Shown piece by piece: positions 22,296 to 30,487 of a stretch of 64,000 nt of DNA (its first letter is position 1; every line of letters begins with the position of its first letter). Origin of the DNA: Streptomyces sp. A1136 (lineage in GTDB: Bacteria; Actinomycetota; Actinomycetes; Streptomycetales; Streptomycetaceae). The stretch spans positions 124,001 through 188,000 of the forward strand of contig NZ_SSBJ01000002.1 of assembly GCF_004795055.1 (NCBI RefSeq), given 5' to 3'. A program made the position numbers and the translations under genes. The notes below the pieces were generated by a model. That model did no database searches, was not told where the DNA came from, and saw nothing but the letters and a program-made list of their open reading frames with translations.

Positions 22296-22796
22296 ATGTC
22301 CAGCGAATACGCCAAACAGCTCGGGGCCAAGCTCCGCGCCATCCGCACCCAGCAGGGCCTTTCCCTCCATGGTGTCGAGGAGAAGTCCCAGGGCCGGTGG
22401 AAGGCCGTGGTGGTCGGTTCGTACGAGCGCGGGGACCGCGCCGTGACCGTCCAGCGCCTCGCCGAACTGGCGGACTTCTACGGGGTGCCGGTGCAGGAAC
22501 TCCTGCCGGGCACCACCCCCGGCGGAGCGGCCGAGCCGCCGCCGAAGCTGCGGCTGGACCTGGAGCGGCTCGCGGGCGTGCCCGCCGAGAAGGCCGGCCC
22601 GCTGCAGCGTTACGCCGCGACGATCCAGAGCCAGCGCGGCGACTACAACGGCAAGGTGCTCTCGATCCGCCAGGACGACCTGCGCACCCTCGCCGTCATC
22701 TACGACCAGTCCCCCTCGGTCCTGACCGAGCAGCTCATCAGCTGGGGCGTGCTGGACGCGGACGCCCGGCGCGCCGTGGCCCACGAGGACATCTAG
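22296..22796 (+). CDS. bldD: developmental regulator BldD (c-di-GMP-responsive)
   Basis: 166 aa; S. coelicolor BldD is 167. The N-terminal Xre-type HTH DNA-binding domain spans ~5-70 (YAKQLGAKLRAIRTQQGLSL, WKAVVVGSYERGDRAVTVQRL). The C-terminal domain keeps the bipartite c-di-GMP signature RXD-X8-RXXD: R114-G-D116 and R125-Q-D-D128. With tetrameric c-di-GMP, BldD dimerises and represses sporulation genes. A GGGAGC ribosome-binding site precedes the ATG. It is divergent from the pyr operon and has its own promoter-operator. Confidence 0.98.
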   Translation: MSSEYAKQLGAKLRAIRTQQGLSLHGVEEKSQGRWKAVVVGSYERGDRAVTVQRLAELADFYGVPVQELLPGTTPGGAAEPPPKLRLDLERLAGVPAEKAGPLQRYAATIQSQRGDYNGKVLSIRQDDLRTLAVIYDQSPSVLTEQLISWGVLDADARRAVAHEDI

Positions 22797-22850
22797 TCCC
22801 ACCAGGAAACACACGTCCTCCCGGGCCCAGGCCCAGCAGAAACGTTACCG

Positions 22851-22884
22851 GCGGGTGCCGGACCCCCAGGGGTCCGGCACCCGC
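22851..22884 (+). terminator. bldD terminator
   Basis: A perfect 15-bp stem (22851-22865 with 22870-22884) and a 4-nt loop CCAG, 54 bp past the bldD stop. Confidence 0.88.
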
Positions 22885-22935
22885 CGTTCGTATGGGGCAC
22901 GTGCGCCGCGCTGGGCGGATCGGGCCGCCCACACG

Positions 22936-22976
22936 ACGGAGGGCCCGCGACGCGTGACGCGCCGCGGGCCCTCCGT
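22936..22976 (-). terminator. nusB-efp terminator
   Basis: A perfect 14-bp stem, ACGGAGGGCCCGCG (22936-22949) with its complement (22963-22976), 19 bp past the nusB stop. With the stem at 22851 it gives each convergent unit its own terminator. Confidence 0.85.
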
Positions 22977-22995
22977 TCTCGCCGATCCGTCGCGA

Positions 22996-23424
22996 CTACT
23001 CGCGGCGCAGGCTCGGCTTGAGGTCCTTGAACCTGCCGAGCAGCCCGTTCACGAACGAGGGCGACTCGTCCGTGGAGAACTCCTTGGCCAGCTGGACGGC
23101 CTCGTCGATCGCCACGGCGTCCGGGGTCTCGTCCACCCAGATCAGCTCGTACGCGCCGAGACGGACGATGTTCCGGTCGACGACCGGCATGCGGTCGAGG
23201 TCCCAGTCCACGGCGTAGGTGACGATCAGGTCGTCGATGCGGTTCACCTTGTCGGCGTACCCCTCGACAAGATCCATCGTGTAGGCGTTGACCGGCGGCT
23301 GCCGGTCGTCCGACCGCGCGTGGCGGATCCAGTCCGCGAGGACCTCGCGCACGGGCACACCGCGCTGGTCGGCCTCGAAGAGGATCTGGAAAGCGCGCTT
23401 TCGCGCGTTGCTCCGGGCAGCCAC
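22996..23424 (-). CDS. nusB: transcription antitermination factor NusB
   Basis: 142 aa, usual length, all-helical. Conserved segments are ARKRAFQILFEADQRG at the N-terminus and PDAVAIDEAVQLAKEFS with FVNGLLGRF at the C-terminus. NusB binds boxA RNA with NusE/S10 in rRNA antitermination. The GTG start is 2 bp after the efp stop, so efp and nusB are co-transcribed. Confidence 0.96.
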   Translation of the reverse strand: MAARSNARKRAFQILFEADQRGVPVREVLADWIRHARSDDRQPPVNAYTMDLVEGYADKVNRIDDLIVTYAVDWDLDRMPVVDRNIVRLGAYELIWVDETPDAVAIDEAVQLAKEFSTDESPSFVNGLLGRFKDLKPSLRRE

Positions 23425-23426
23425 GG

Positions 23427-23993
23427 TTAGCTGTTCACCCGGCCGAGGTAGTCGCTGGTGCGGGTGTCGACCTTGATCTTCTCGCCGGTGGTGACGAAGA
23501 GCGGGACCTGGATCTCGTGGCCCGTCTCCAGCGTCGCCGGCTTGGTGCCACCGGTCGAGCGGTCGCCCTGGACGCCCGGGTCGGTGTGCTGGATGACCAG
23601 CTCGACGGCGGCCGGGAGCTCGACGTAGAGCACCTCGCCCTCGTGGCGGGCCACGGAGGCGGTGAAGCCCTCGATGAGGAAGTTGGCGGCGTCGCCGACG
23701 ACCTTGCGGTCGACCATCAGCTGGTCGTAGGTCTCCATGTCCATGAAGACGAAGTAGTCGCCGTCCATGTACGAGAACTGCATGTCACGGCGGTCGATGG
23801 TGGCCGTCTCGACCTTGGTGCCGGCGTTGAACGTCTTGTCGACGACCTTGCCGGAAAGCACGTGCTTGAGCTTGGTGCGCACGAAGGCCGGGCCCTTGCC
23901 GGGCTTGACGTGCTGGAACTCGACGACGGACCAGAGCTGGCCCCCGTCGAGCTTCAGCACCATGCCGTTCTTGAGGTCGTTCGTGGAAGCCAC
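23427..23993 (-). CDS. efp: translation elongation factor P
   Basis: 188 aa with the three beta-barrel domains of EF-P. The tip loop reads PGKGP with Lys33 at the apex, the palindromic form described for actinobacterial EF-P that works with an unmodified lysine. No EpmA/EpmB or rhamnosyltransferase partner is nearby, which is consistent. EF-P relieves ribosome stalling at polyproline stretches, useful in a genome whose proteins (see the P-loop protein at 25220, MltG and SecD) are proline-rich. Confidence 0.97.
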   Translation of the reverse strand: MASTNDLKNGMVLKLDGGQLWSVVEFQHVKPGKGPAFVRTKLKHVLSGKVVDKTFNAGTKVETATIDRRDMQFSYMDGDYFVFMDMETYDQLMVDRKVVGDAANFLIEGFTASVARHEGEVLYVELPAAVELVIQHTDPGVQGDRSTGGTKPATLETGHEIQVPLFVTTGEKIKVDTRTSDYLGRVNS

Positions 23994-24052
23994 GGTTGCG
24001 GAATCTCCTGCACTGGAAGACCACGGGTGCGCGCACAGCCCGGCCGAGCGGG

Positions 24053-25159
24053 CTACAGCGCGAGCAGTTCCTTGGTCGTAATGGTGAGTAGCTCTGGACC
24101 GCCGTCCGCCTCGGGGCGCACGACGAGCGTGTCATCGATCCGGACACCTCCCCGGCCCGGGAGGTGAACCCCCGGTTCGACGGTGACCGGCACGCAAGCG
24201 TCCAGTTTACCCATGGCCGTAGGTGCAAGCTGCGGGTCCTCGTCGATTTCGAGGCCCACGCCGTGTCCGGTGGACGCGGCCAGCGCCTCGCCGTAGCCCG
24301 CGGAGTCGAGTACCGAGCGCGCCGCGTGGTCGACGTCGCGGTGGGCGGCGCCCGGGACGAGGGCCTCCCGGCCCGCCCGCTGGGCGGCGAAGACGAGGTC
24401 GTACAGCTCGATCTGCCATGCGGCCGGGGTGGTGCCGATCACGAACGTACGACCGATCTCGCAGCGGTAGCCCCGGTAGTTCGCGCCGAGGCACACGGAG
24501 AGGAAGTCGCCCTCCTCGACCCGGCGGTCGGAGGGCCGGTGCCGGGAGCGGCCTGAGTGGGGGCCGGTGCCGACGGAGGTGGGGAAGGCAGGGCCGTCCG
24601 CCCCGTGGTCGACGAGTCTGCGTTCCAGCTCCAGCGCGAGGTGGCGCTCGGTGCGGCCGACGAGGATCGACTCCAGGAGCTCGCCGAGGGCCTGGTCGGC
24701 GATCTCGGCGGCGATCCGCAGACAGGCGATCTCCTCCTCGTCCTTGACGAGCCGCAGTTGTTCCACGGCGAGCCCGAGGTCCGCCAGGCGCAGCTTCGGC
24801 GCGACGGAGTGCAGGGCCCGGTGCCGGACGACGGTGAGGTGGTGCTCCTCGACCGCGAGGGAGTCCGCCCGGGCGGAGGCGGCCAGATCGGCGGCGGCCA
24901 CGGCCGGGTCCCCGCCGGGGGAGCCCAGCACCGTGACCCGAAGCCGCTCGTCGAGGCGTCCCTCGTCGTTCTCTCCGGTCGGCGCGCCGCCGCAGAACAG
25001 CGCGTCCTCGGCCGGACCGACCAGCAGGACGGCTCCCGGCGGGGAGGCCCCGGTGAGGTAGCGGACGTTGGCCGGACGCGTGATCAGCGCGGCGGCGTTG
25101 CCCGCGGCGGCGCAGCGGTCGCGAAGCAGGGCCCGACGGGCCGCGTACACGTCTGACAT
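24053..25159 (-). CDS. M24 (aminopeptidase P/prolidase) family protein with altered metal site
   Basis: 368 aa: creatinase N-terminal-like domain (~1-130), then a pita-bread M24 domain (~140-360). The His299 (STGHGVGLE) and Glu328 (TVEPG) ligands are kept. By alignment with aminopeptidase P the other metal ligands differ: the first Asp is Cys223 (LSVCLG), the second is Glu234 (CEIGRTF) and the last Glu is Asp342 (RIDDT). Activity, metal content or substrate may therefore differ from classical Xaa-Pro peptidases. It is 59 bp upstream of efp in the same direction, a common efp-pepQ arrangement. Confidence 0.88.
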   Translation of the reverse strand: MSDVYAARRALLRDRCAAAGNAAALITRPANVRYLTGASPPGAVLLVGPAEDALFCGGAPTGENDEGRLDERLRVTVLGSPGGDPAVAAADLAASARADSLAVEEHHLTVVRHRALHSVAPKLRLADLGLAVEQLRLVKDEEEIACLRIAAEIADQALGELLESILVGRTERHLALELERRLVDHGADGPAFPTSVGTGPHSGRSRHRPSDRRVEEGDFLSVCLGANYRGYRCEIGRTFVIGTTPAAWQIELYDLVFAAQRAGREALVPGAAHRDVDHAARSVLDSAGYGEALAASTGHGVGLEIDEDPQLAPTAMGKLDACVPVTVEPGVHLPGRGGVRIDDTLVVRPEADGGPELLTITTKELLAL

Positions 25160-25219
25160 GTATTCGAGCGTACGAGCGCACCGCCGATCCGGCCTGACGA
25201 GCGCCGCCGTACGGGGCCG

Positions 25220-26008
25220 TCAGTAGGCGGGCGAGCCGATGACGCGGGCCAGGGTCTCGTCGAGCGCGCGGGCCGTGCCCTCGACGTCGAGCTGGGAGTT
25301 GTCGATGATCGGCAGGCCCGATCCGTACCAGCCGGCCATCCGCCCGTGGATGCGGGCGACCTCCTCGTCGGAGAGCCGGCGATTGCCGGAGCGGGCCGCG
25401 TTGCGCTCCAGTACGACCTCCAGTCCGGGCAGGAGGACCACCGGCAGCAGCGCGGGACCGACGTGCCGCTTCCAGCCGCCCAGCCCCACCACGGGCCGGT
25501 CCGGGAACACGGCGTCGTCCAGGATGCAGGAGATGCCGTTCGCCAGGAAGTTGCGGGCGGCGAAGCCGCAGGTGCGGCGGGCGAGGCGGTATTGGGCCTC
25601 GGAGTGGTCGTTCCAGCCCGCCTGGGGGTCCGCGAAGCCCGAGCACACCCACTCGCGGACATCGTCCAGACTGACGTGCGCGGTCGGCACCGGCCGGGTG
25701 GCGGCCCAATGGCGGGCCACGGTGGTCTTGCCCGCGCCCGCCGGGCCGATCAGCAGCACCGCGAGGGTGGCCGCGCCGGTACCGGGGGCGACGGCGGGCG
25801 GCAGCGGGATGTGCCCGGTGGCCTCCGGCGACGGCGCCTGCGCGGGCGGCAGGGGAACGTATCCGCTCTCGGCCGCCGGCGGCCCCGGGGGCGGAGTCGG
25901 CTGTCCGGCTCCCGGCCAGCCCGGCGCGGGGGGTATCGGGGGCTGCGGGGGCGTCTGCTGATGCTGTCCGGGCTGCCCCCAGCCGCCGGCCCCCACTCCT
26001 TGCTGCAT
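25220..26008 (-). CDS. P-loop ATP-binding protein with proline-rich N-terminus
   Basis: 262 aa. Residues 1-78 are a disordered Pro/Gln/Gly tail with two copies of a PLPPA motif (YVPLPPA, HIPLPPA). A P-loop kinase-like domain follows: Walker A LLIGPAGAGKTTVARHWA (~86-101), a VSLDDVREWV segment and a RNAARSGNRRLSDEEVARIH lid-like region. This resembles AAA_33-type zeta-toxin/chloramphenicol-phosphotransferase or polynucleotide-kinase-like enzymes, but substrate residues cannot be read. It lies between aroQ and the M24 gene, same strand. Substrate unknown. Confidence 0.82.
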   Translation of the reverse strand: MQQGVGAGGWGQPGQHQQTPPQPPIPPAPGWPGAGQPTPPPGPPAAESGYVPLPPAQAPSPEATGHIPLPPAVAPGTGAATLAVLLIGPAGAGKTTVARHWAATRPVPTAHVSLDDVREWVCSGFADPQAGWNDHSEAQYRLARRTCGFAARNFLANGISCILDDAVFPDRPVVGLGGWKRHVGPALLPVVLLPGLEVVLERNAARSGNRRLSDEEVARIHGRMAGWYGSGLPIIDNSQLDVEGTARALDETLARVIGSPAY

Positions 26009-26070
26009 CCGCTGCCACTCCGTCTCGTTTCCGGCGACTGATGCGAGAACGTTATCTGACCGCGGGCCGC

Positions 26071-26118
26071 GTCCCGGCCACCCCCGAGGCCGTGACGCGC
26101 GCCGGGGACGGCCGGGAC
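26071..26118 (-). terminator. candidate aro operon terminator
   Basis: GTCCCGGCC (26071-26079) pairs with GGCCGGGAC (26110-26118), 9 bp with a 30-nt GC-rich loop. It begins 7 bp past the aroQ stop. Confidence 0.5.
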
Positions 26119-26125
26119 CGACGGC

Positions 26126-26566
26126 TCAGGCGTCGACTTCCTCCGCCAGTGCCCGCAGCGCCAGCCGGTACGAGCCGATGCCGAAGCCCGCCACCGTACC
26201 CGTGGCCACCGAGGCGATGACCGACGTGTGACGGAACTGCTCACGGGCGTACGGGTTGGAGATGTGCACCTCGATCAGCGGGGCGGTGCGCTGCGCTGCC
26301 GCGTCCCGCATCGCGTACGAGTAGTGCGTGAACGCCCCCGGGTTGATCACGACCGGGATCTTGCCGTCCGCCGCCTCGTGCAACCAGCGCACCAGCTCGC
26401 CCTCGTCGTTGGTCTCGCGGACCTCGACGTCGAAACCGAGTTCCCCGCCCAGCGCGCGGCAGCTCTCCACCAGCCCGGCGTACGAGGTGGCCCCGTACAC
26501 GTCGGGCTCCCGCGAGCCGAGCCGGCCCAGGTTCGGGCCGTTCAGGACCAGGACGCGCCGGCTCAC
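26126..26566 (-). CDS. aroQ: type II 3-dehydroquinate dehydratase
   Basis: 146 aa from GTG 26566, which overlaps the aroB stop by 4 bp. Type II signatures are present: [18 protein letters not shown] with the catalytic Tyr, the flexible-loop Arg, [16 protein letters not shown], and [18 protein letters not shown] with catalytic His. It converts 3-dehydroquinate to 3-dehydroshikimate. The protein is dodecameric in this family. Confidence 0.96.
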   Translation of the reverse strand: MSRRVLVLNGPNLGRLGSREPDVYGATSYAGLVESCRALGGELGFDVEVRETNDEGELVRWLHEAADGKIPVVINPGAFTHYSYAMRDAAAQRTAPLIEVHISNPYAREQFRHTSVIASVATGTVAGFGIGSYRLALRALAEEVDA

Positions 26567-27654
26567 GCGGCGACCTCGCCGAAGGCGGCGAACAGCACCG
26601 CCGGGTCCGGCCCCTCCAGGACCGTCGGCTTGGCCAGCCCGTCGAGCACGATGAAGCGCAGCAGGTCGCCCCGGGACTTCTTGTCGAGCTTCATGGTCTC
26701 CAGCAGCTTGGGCCACTGGTCGCCCCGGTAGGTCAGCGGCAGCCCGACGGAGGCGAGCACCGCCTTGTGCCGGTCGGCGGTCGCGTCGTCCAGTCGGCCC
26801 GCGAGCCGGCCGAGTTCGGCGGCGAAGACCATGCCGACGGAGACGGCCGCGCCGTGGCGCCACTTGTAGCGCTCGTTCTTCTCGATGGCGTGCGCGAGCG
26901 TGTGGCCGTAGTTGAGGATCTCCCGCAGTCCGGCTTCCTTGAGGTCGTCGGAGACCACGTCCGCCTTGACCCGGATCGAGCGCACGACGAGCTCGGCGGT
27001 GTGCGGGCCGGCGGGCGTGCGGGCGGCCTCGGGGTCCGCCTCGATCAGGTCGAGGATCACCGGGTCCGAGATGAACCCGGCCTTGATGATCTCGGCGAGG
27101 CCGCTGACGTAGTCGTGGACCGGCAGCGAGTCCAGGGCCGCGAGGTCGCAGAGCACCCCGGCGGGCGGGTGGAAGGCGCCGACGAGGTTCTTGCCCTCGG
27201 CGGTGTTGATGCCGGTCTTGCCGCCGACGGCCGCGTCCACCATGGCCAGCACGGTGGTCGGGACCGCGATCCAGCGCACACCGCGCAGCCAGCTCGCCGC
27301 GACGAATCCCGCGAGGTCGGTGGTGGCCCCGCCGCCGACGCCCACGATGACGTCGGTGCGGGTGAACCCGGACTGCCCGAGCGCCTTCCAGCAGTACGCC
27401 GCGACCTCGACGGTCTTGGCCTCCTCGGCGTTCGGCACCTGGATGGCGACGGCCTCGTAGCCCTGCGCCGCCAGGTCGTCGCGCAGCGCCTCGCCCGTCG
27501 AGGCCAGCGCCTCGGGGTGGATCACGGCCACGCGCCGGGCCTTCGTACCGATCAGCGTGCCGAGCTCGCCGAGCAGCTGCCGGCCGACCAGCACGTCGTA
27601 CGCGTCGTGCCCGGCGCTCGCGCCGACGTTGATCCGCGTCACCTGGTCTGTCAT
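26563..27654 (-). CDS. aroB: 3-dehydroquinate synthase
   Basis: 363 aa from ATG 27654, overlapping the aroK stop by 4 bp (ATGA). NAD-binding [37 protein letters not shown] and the metal-ligand region [16 protein letters not shown] are intact. It makes 3-dehydroquinate from DAHP. Part of the coupled aroC-aroK-aroB-aroQ unit. Confidence 0.97.
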   Translation of the reverse strand: MTDQVTRINVGASAGHDAYDVLVGRQLLGELGTLIGTKARRVAVIHPEALASTGEALRDDLAAQGYEAVAIQVPNAEEAKTVEVAAYCWKALGQSGFTRTDVIVGVGGGATTDLAGFVAASWLRGVRWIAVPTTVLAMVDAAVGGKTGINTAEGKNLVGAFHPPAGVLCDLAALDSLPVHDYVSGLAEIIKAGFISDPVILDLIEADPEAARTPAGPHTAELVVRSIRVKADVVSDDLKEAGLREILNYGHTLAHAIEKNERYKWRHGAAVSVGMVFAAELGRLAGRLDDATADRHKAVLASVGLPLTYRGDQWPKLLETMKLDKKSRGDLLRFIVLDGLAKPTVLEGPDPAVLFAAFGEVAA

Positions 27655-28169
27655 ACGTCCTTCAACTCCAGAGCGTCGAGGACCGCTTGGGCGACCTCTT
27701 CGGGGGTGCGGTCGTCGGTGGTCACCACGACGCGCGCGACTTCGGTGTACAGGTGGCGGCGGGCGTCCATCAGCTCGCGCCACTGGCGGCGCGGGTTGAC
27801 GGCGAGCAGCGGGCGCGCGGCGCCGAGGCCGACGCGCCGTACCGCTTCCTCGACGTCCATCGACAGGTAGGCGACGGGCAGCCCGGCGAGCAGCTCGCGG
27901 GTGCCGGCGTCGAGGATCGCCCCGCCGCCGAGGGCGAGCACACCGGTGTGCCCGGCGACGGCGGCCGCGACCGCCTGCCGCTCCAGCTCACGGAAGTACG
28001 GCTCGCCCTCGTCGACGAAGATGTCGGCGATCTCCCGGCCCTGGGCCGCGACGATGTCGGCGTCCGTGTCCCGGTAGGGGACGCCGAGCCGCTCGGCGAG
28101 GAGTCCGCCCACCGTGGACTTGCCGGAGCCCATGGGCCCGACGAGGACGATCAGGGGTCCGCCGGTCAC
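27651..28169 (-). CDS. aroK: shikimate kinase
   Basis: 172 aa. Walker A is [18 protein letters not shown], the shikimate-binding DTDADI motif follows at ~35, then [10 protein letters not shown] and the LALGGGAIL loop. It phosphorylates shikimate at the 3-hydroxyl. The GTG start overlaps the aroC stop by 4 bp. Confidence 0.96.
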   Translation of the reverse strand: MTGGPLIVLVGPMGSGKSTVGGLLAERLGVPYRDTDADIVAAQGREIADIFVDEGEPYFRELERQAVAAAVAGHTGVLALGGGAILDAGTRELLAGLPVAYLSMDVEEAVRRVGLGAARPLLAVNPRRQWRELMDARRHLYTEVARVVVTTDDRTPEEVAQAVLDALELKDV

Positions 28170-29350
28170 CGGATCTGCAGGTTGTCGAGGTACGCGCGGA
28201 CGTTGCGACGGGTCTCGGGGACGGAGTCGCCGCCGAACTTCTCCACGACGGCGTCGGCGAGGACCAGCGCGACCATGGCCTCCGCGACGATGCCGGCGGC
28301 CGGGACGGCACAGACGTCCGAGCGCTGGTGGTGGGCGACGGTGGCCTCGCCGGTGGCGACGTCGACGGTGGCGAGCGCGCGCGGCACGGTCGCGATGGGC
28401 TTCATCGCGGCGCGCACCCGCAGCAGCTCGCCGGTGGTCAGGCCGCCCTCGGTGCCGCCGGAGCGGCCGGTGGTGCGCCTCAGGCCCTCGGGGGTGGCGA
28501 CGATCTCGTCGTGGGCCTGGGAGCCGGGCACGCGGGCCAGGTCGAAGCCGTCGCCGACCTCGACGCCCTTGATGGCCTGGATGCCCATGAGCGCGGCCGC
28601 GAGGCGCGCGTCGAGACGGCGGTCCCAGTGCACGTGGGAGCCGAGGCCGACGGGGACCCCGTACGCCAGCACCTCCACGACGCCGCCGAGGGTGTCACCG
28701 TCCTTGTGGGCCTGGTCGATCTCGGCGACCATCGCCTTGGAGGCGTCGGCGTCGAGGCACCGCACCGGGTCGGCGTCGAGCTTCTCGACGTCGGCGGGGG
28801 TCGGGTAGACGCCGTACGGGGCCTTGGCGGCGGCGAGTTCGACCACGTGGGAGACGATCTCGATACCGGCGGTCTCCTTGATGAAGGACCGGGCGATCGC
28901 GCCGAGGGCCACGCGGGCGGCCGTCTCACGGGCGCTGGCGCGCTCCAGGATCGGGCGGGCCTCGTCGAAGCCGTACTTCTGCATGCCGGCGAGGTCGGCG
29001 TGGCCGGGGCGCGGGCGGGTCAGCGGCGCGTTACGGCCGGTGTCCTTGAGCAGCGAGGGGTCCACCGGGTCGGCCGACATGACCGTCTCCCACTTGGGCC
29101 ACTCGGTGTTGCCCACCATGACGGCGATCGGGGACCCGAGGGAGAGCCCGTGGCGGACGCCGCCGAGGAAGGTGATCTCGTCCTGCTCGAACTTCATCCG
29201 GGCACCGCGGCCATAGCCGAGCCGGCGCCTGGCCAGGTGGTCGGCCACCAGCTCGGTGGTGACCGGGACGCCGGCGGGAAGGCCCTCCAGCGTCGCCACC
29301 AGGGCCGGTCCGTGCGACTCTCCCGCGGTCAGCCAACGCAACCTGCTCAA
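28166..29350 (-). CDS. aroC: chorismate synthase (TTG start)
   Basis: 394 aa. The only start consistent with the conserved [21 protein letters not shown]-terminus is TTG at 29350, since an in-frame TGA lies just upstream; GAGGAGCATCG precedes it. FMN-binding segments include GKGPRH-type [19 protein letters not shown] and [18 protein letters not shown]. It eliminates phosphate from EPSP to give chorismate. It heads the four-gene coupled aro unit. Confidence 0.95.
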   Translation of the reverse strand: MSRLRWLTAGESHGPALVATLEGLPAGVPVTTELVADHLARRRLGYGRGARMKFEQDEITFLGGVRHGLSLGSPIAVMVGNTEWPKWETVMSADPVDPSLLKDTGRNAPLTRPRPGHADLAGMQKYGFDEARPILERASARETAARVALGAIARSFIKETAGIEIVSHVVELAAAKAPYGVYPTPADVEKLDADPVRCLDADASKAMVAEIDQAHKDGDTLGGVVEVLAYGVPVGLGSHVHWDRRLDARLAAALMGIQAIKGVEVGDGFDLARVPGSQAHDEIVATPEGLRRTTGRSGGTEGGLTTGELLRVRAAMKPIATVPRALATVDVATGEATVAHHQRSDVCAVPAAGIVAEAMVALVLADAVVEKFGGDSVPETRRNVRAYLDNLQIR

Positions 29351-29481
29351 CGATGCTCCTCATGCTCGCGCCTGGTACAGCCACGGCGCGATCTGGGTGC
29401 GCGGCCCGGACCCGCCGTACCCGATCCTCCCACGTCCGCGCCCGTACACCGCGCTCCGGTCCAGCTATCGGACGGCAGGGC

Positions 29482-30312
29482 CTAGCGCGCGGCCAGTGCG
29501 CCCTCGCCGGCGGCCCGCATGACGGCGAGGGGGCCGGGGGCGCGGCCGGTCATCTGCTCGACCTGGAGCACCGCCTGGTGGACGAGCAGGTCGAGACCGC
29601 CGACCAGTGCGCCGCCCCGGCCGGACCAGGCGGCGGCCAGCGCCGTGGGCCAGGGGTCGTAGAGGACGTCGAACAGGGTGCCGGGGGCGGTGGGCACGGC
29701 GGGGGCCAGTTCGTCCGTGGCTCCGGCCGGGGTGGTCGCGATGACCAGCGGCGCGCCCAGCGCCTCGGCCGCGCGCGACCAGTCGGCCGTACGGACGTCG
29801 ACGCCGAGCCGCTCGCCCCACTGCCGCATCTCGTCGGCCCTGGCGGGCGAGCGGACGTACGCGGTGACCTCGCCGGCGCAGATCCGGGCGAGCGCGGCCA
29901 GAGCCGAGGAGGCGGTGGCGCCGGCGCCGAGGATCGCGGCGGCCGGGACCTTGTCGACGCCGCGCTCGTGCAGCGCGGCCACGATGCCGGGGATGTCGGT
30001 GTTGTCGCCGAGGCGGCGGCCGTCCTGGGTGAGGACGACGGTGTTGACGGCCTCGACGGAGGCCGCGGTGTCACTGACGGCGTCGAGCAACGGCATGACG
30101 GCCCGCTTCAGCGGCATGGTCAGGGACAGCCCCGCCCATTCGGGCCCCAGGCCGGCCAGGAACCCGGGCAGCGCCGCCTCGTCGATCTCGAACCGGTCGT
30201 AGGACCAGTCGGCGAGGCCGAGCTCCCGGTACGCGGCGCGGTGGAGCACCGGTGAGAGGGAGTGCTCGATGGGCGAACCCAGCACCGCGGCCCGCCGCAC
30301 TGTCGGCTGCAA
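29482..30312 (-). CDS. aroE: shikimate dehydrogenase
   Basis: 276 aa if the TTG at 30312 is used; it has GAGAGGGGCGACGCAA upstream. The GTG at 30300 gives 272 aa without a good ribosome-binding site. Substrate motif LGSPIEHSLSPVLHRAAYRE and NADPH-binding ILGAGATASSALAALA are clear, with catalytic Lys in LTMPLKRAVMPLL and NTDIPGI. It reduces 3-dehydroshikimate to shikimate. It lies 131 bp before aroC, and a terminator separates it from mltG upstream, so it probably has its own promoter. Confidence 0.9.
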   Translation of the reverse strand: MQPTVRRAAVLGSPIEHSLSPVLHRAAYRELGLADWSYDRFEIDEAALPGFLAGLGPEWAGLSLTMPLKRAVMPLLDAVSDTAASVEAVNTVVLTQDGRRLGDNTDIPGIVAALHERGVDKVPAAAILGAGATASSALAALARICAGEVTAYVRSPARADEMRQWGERLGVDVRTADWSRAAEALGAPLVIATTPAGATDELAPAVPTAPGTLFDVLYDPWPTALAAAWSGRGGALVGGLDLLVHQAVLQVEQMTGRAPGPLAVMRAAGEGALAAR

Positions 30313-30416
30313 TTGCGTCGCCCCTCTCGCGTGGGCCCCGCGTGCCCGCGCGGCCGGCCGGGCCTGCCCCGGGCGCGCAAAACAGTACCCCAGCCCTCGC
30401 ACCGCGAGGGCGACGG

Positions 30417-30456
30417 CCCTCGCCGCCCCCGACGCGGGGTCCGGGGGCGGCGAGGG
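30417..30456 (-). terminator. mltG terminator
   Basis: A perfect 14-bp stem, CCCTCGCCGCCCCC (30417-30430) with its complement (30443-30456), and a 12-nt loop, 32 bp past the mltG stop. A smaller 8-bp hairpin (GCCCTCGC/GCGAGGGC) follows at 30393-30411. Confidence 0.8.
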
Positions 30457-30487
30457 GCGGTGCGCGGGAGACGTCGAGGAGCCGGGC

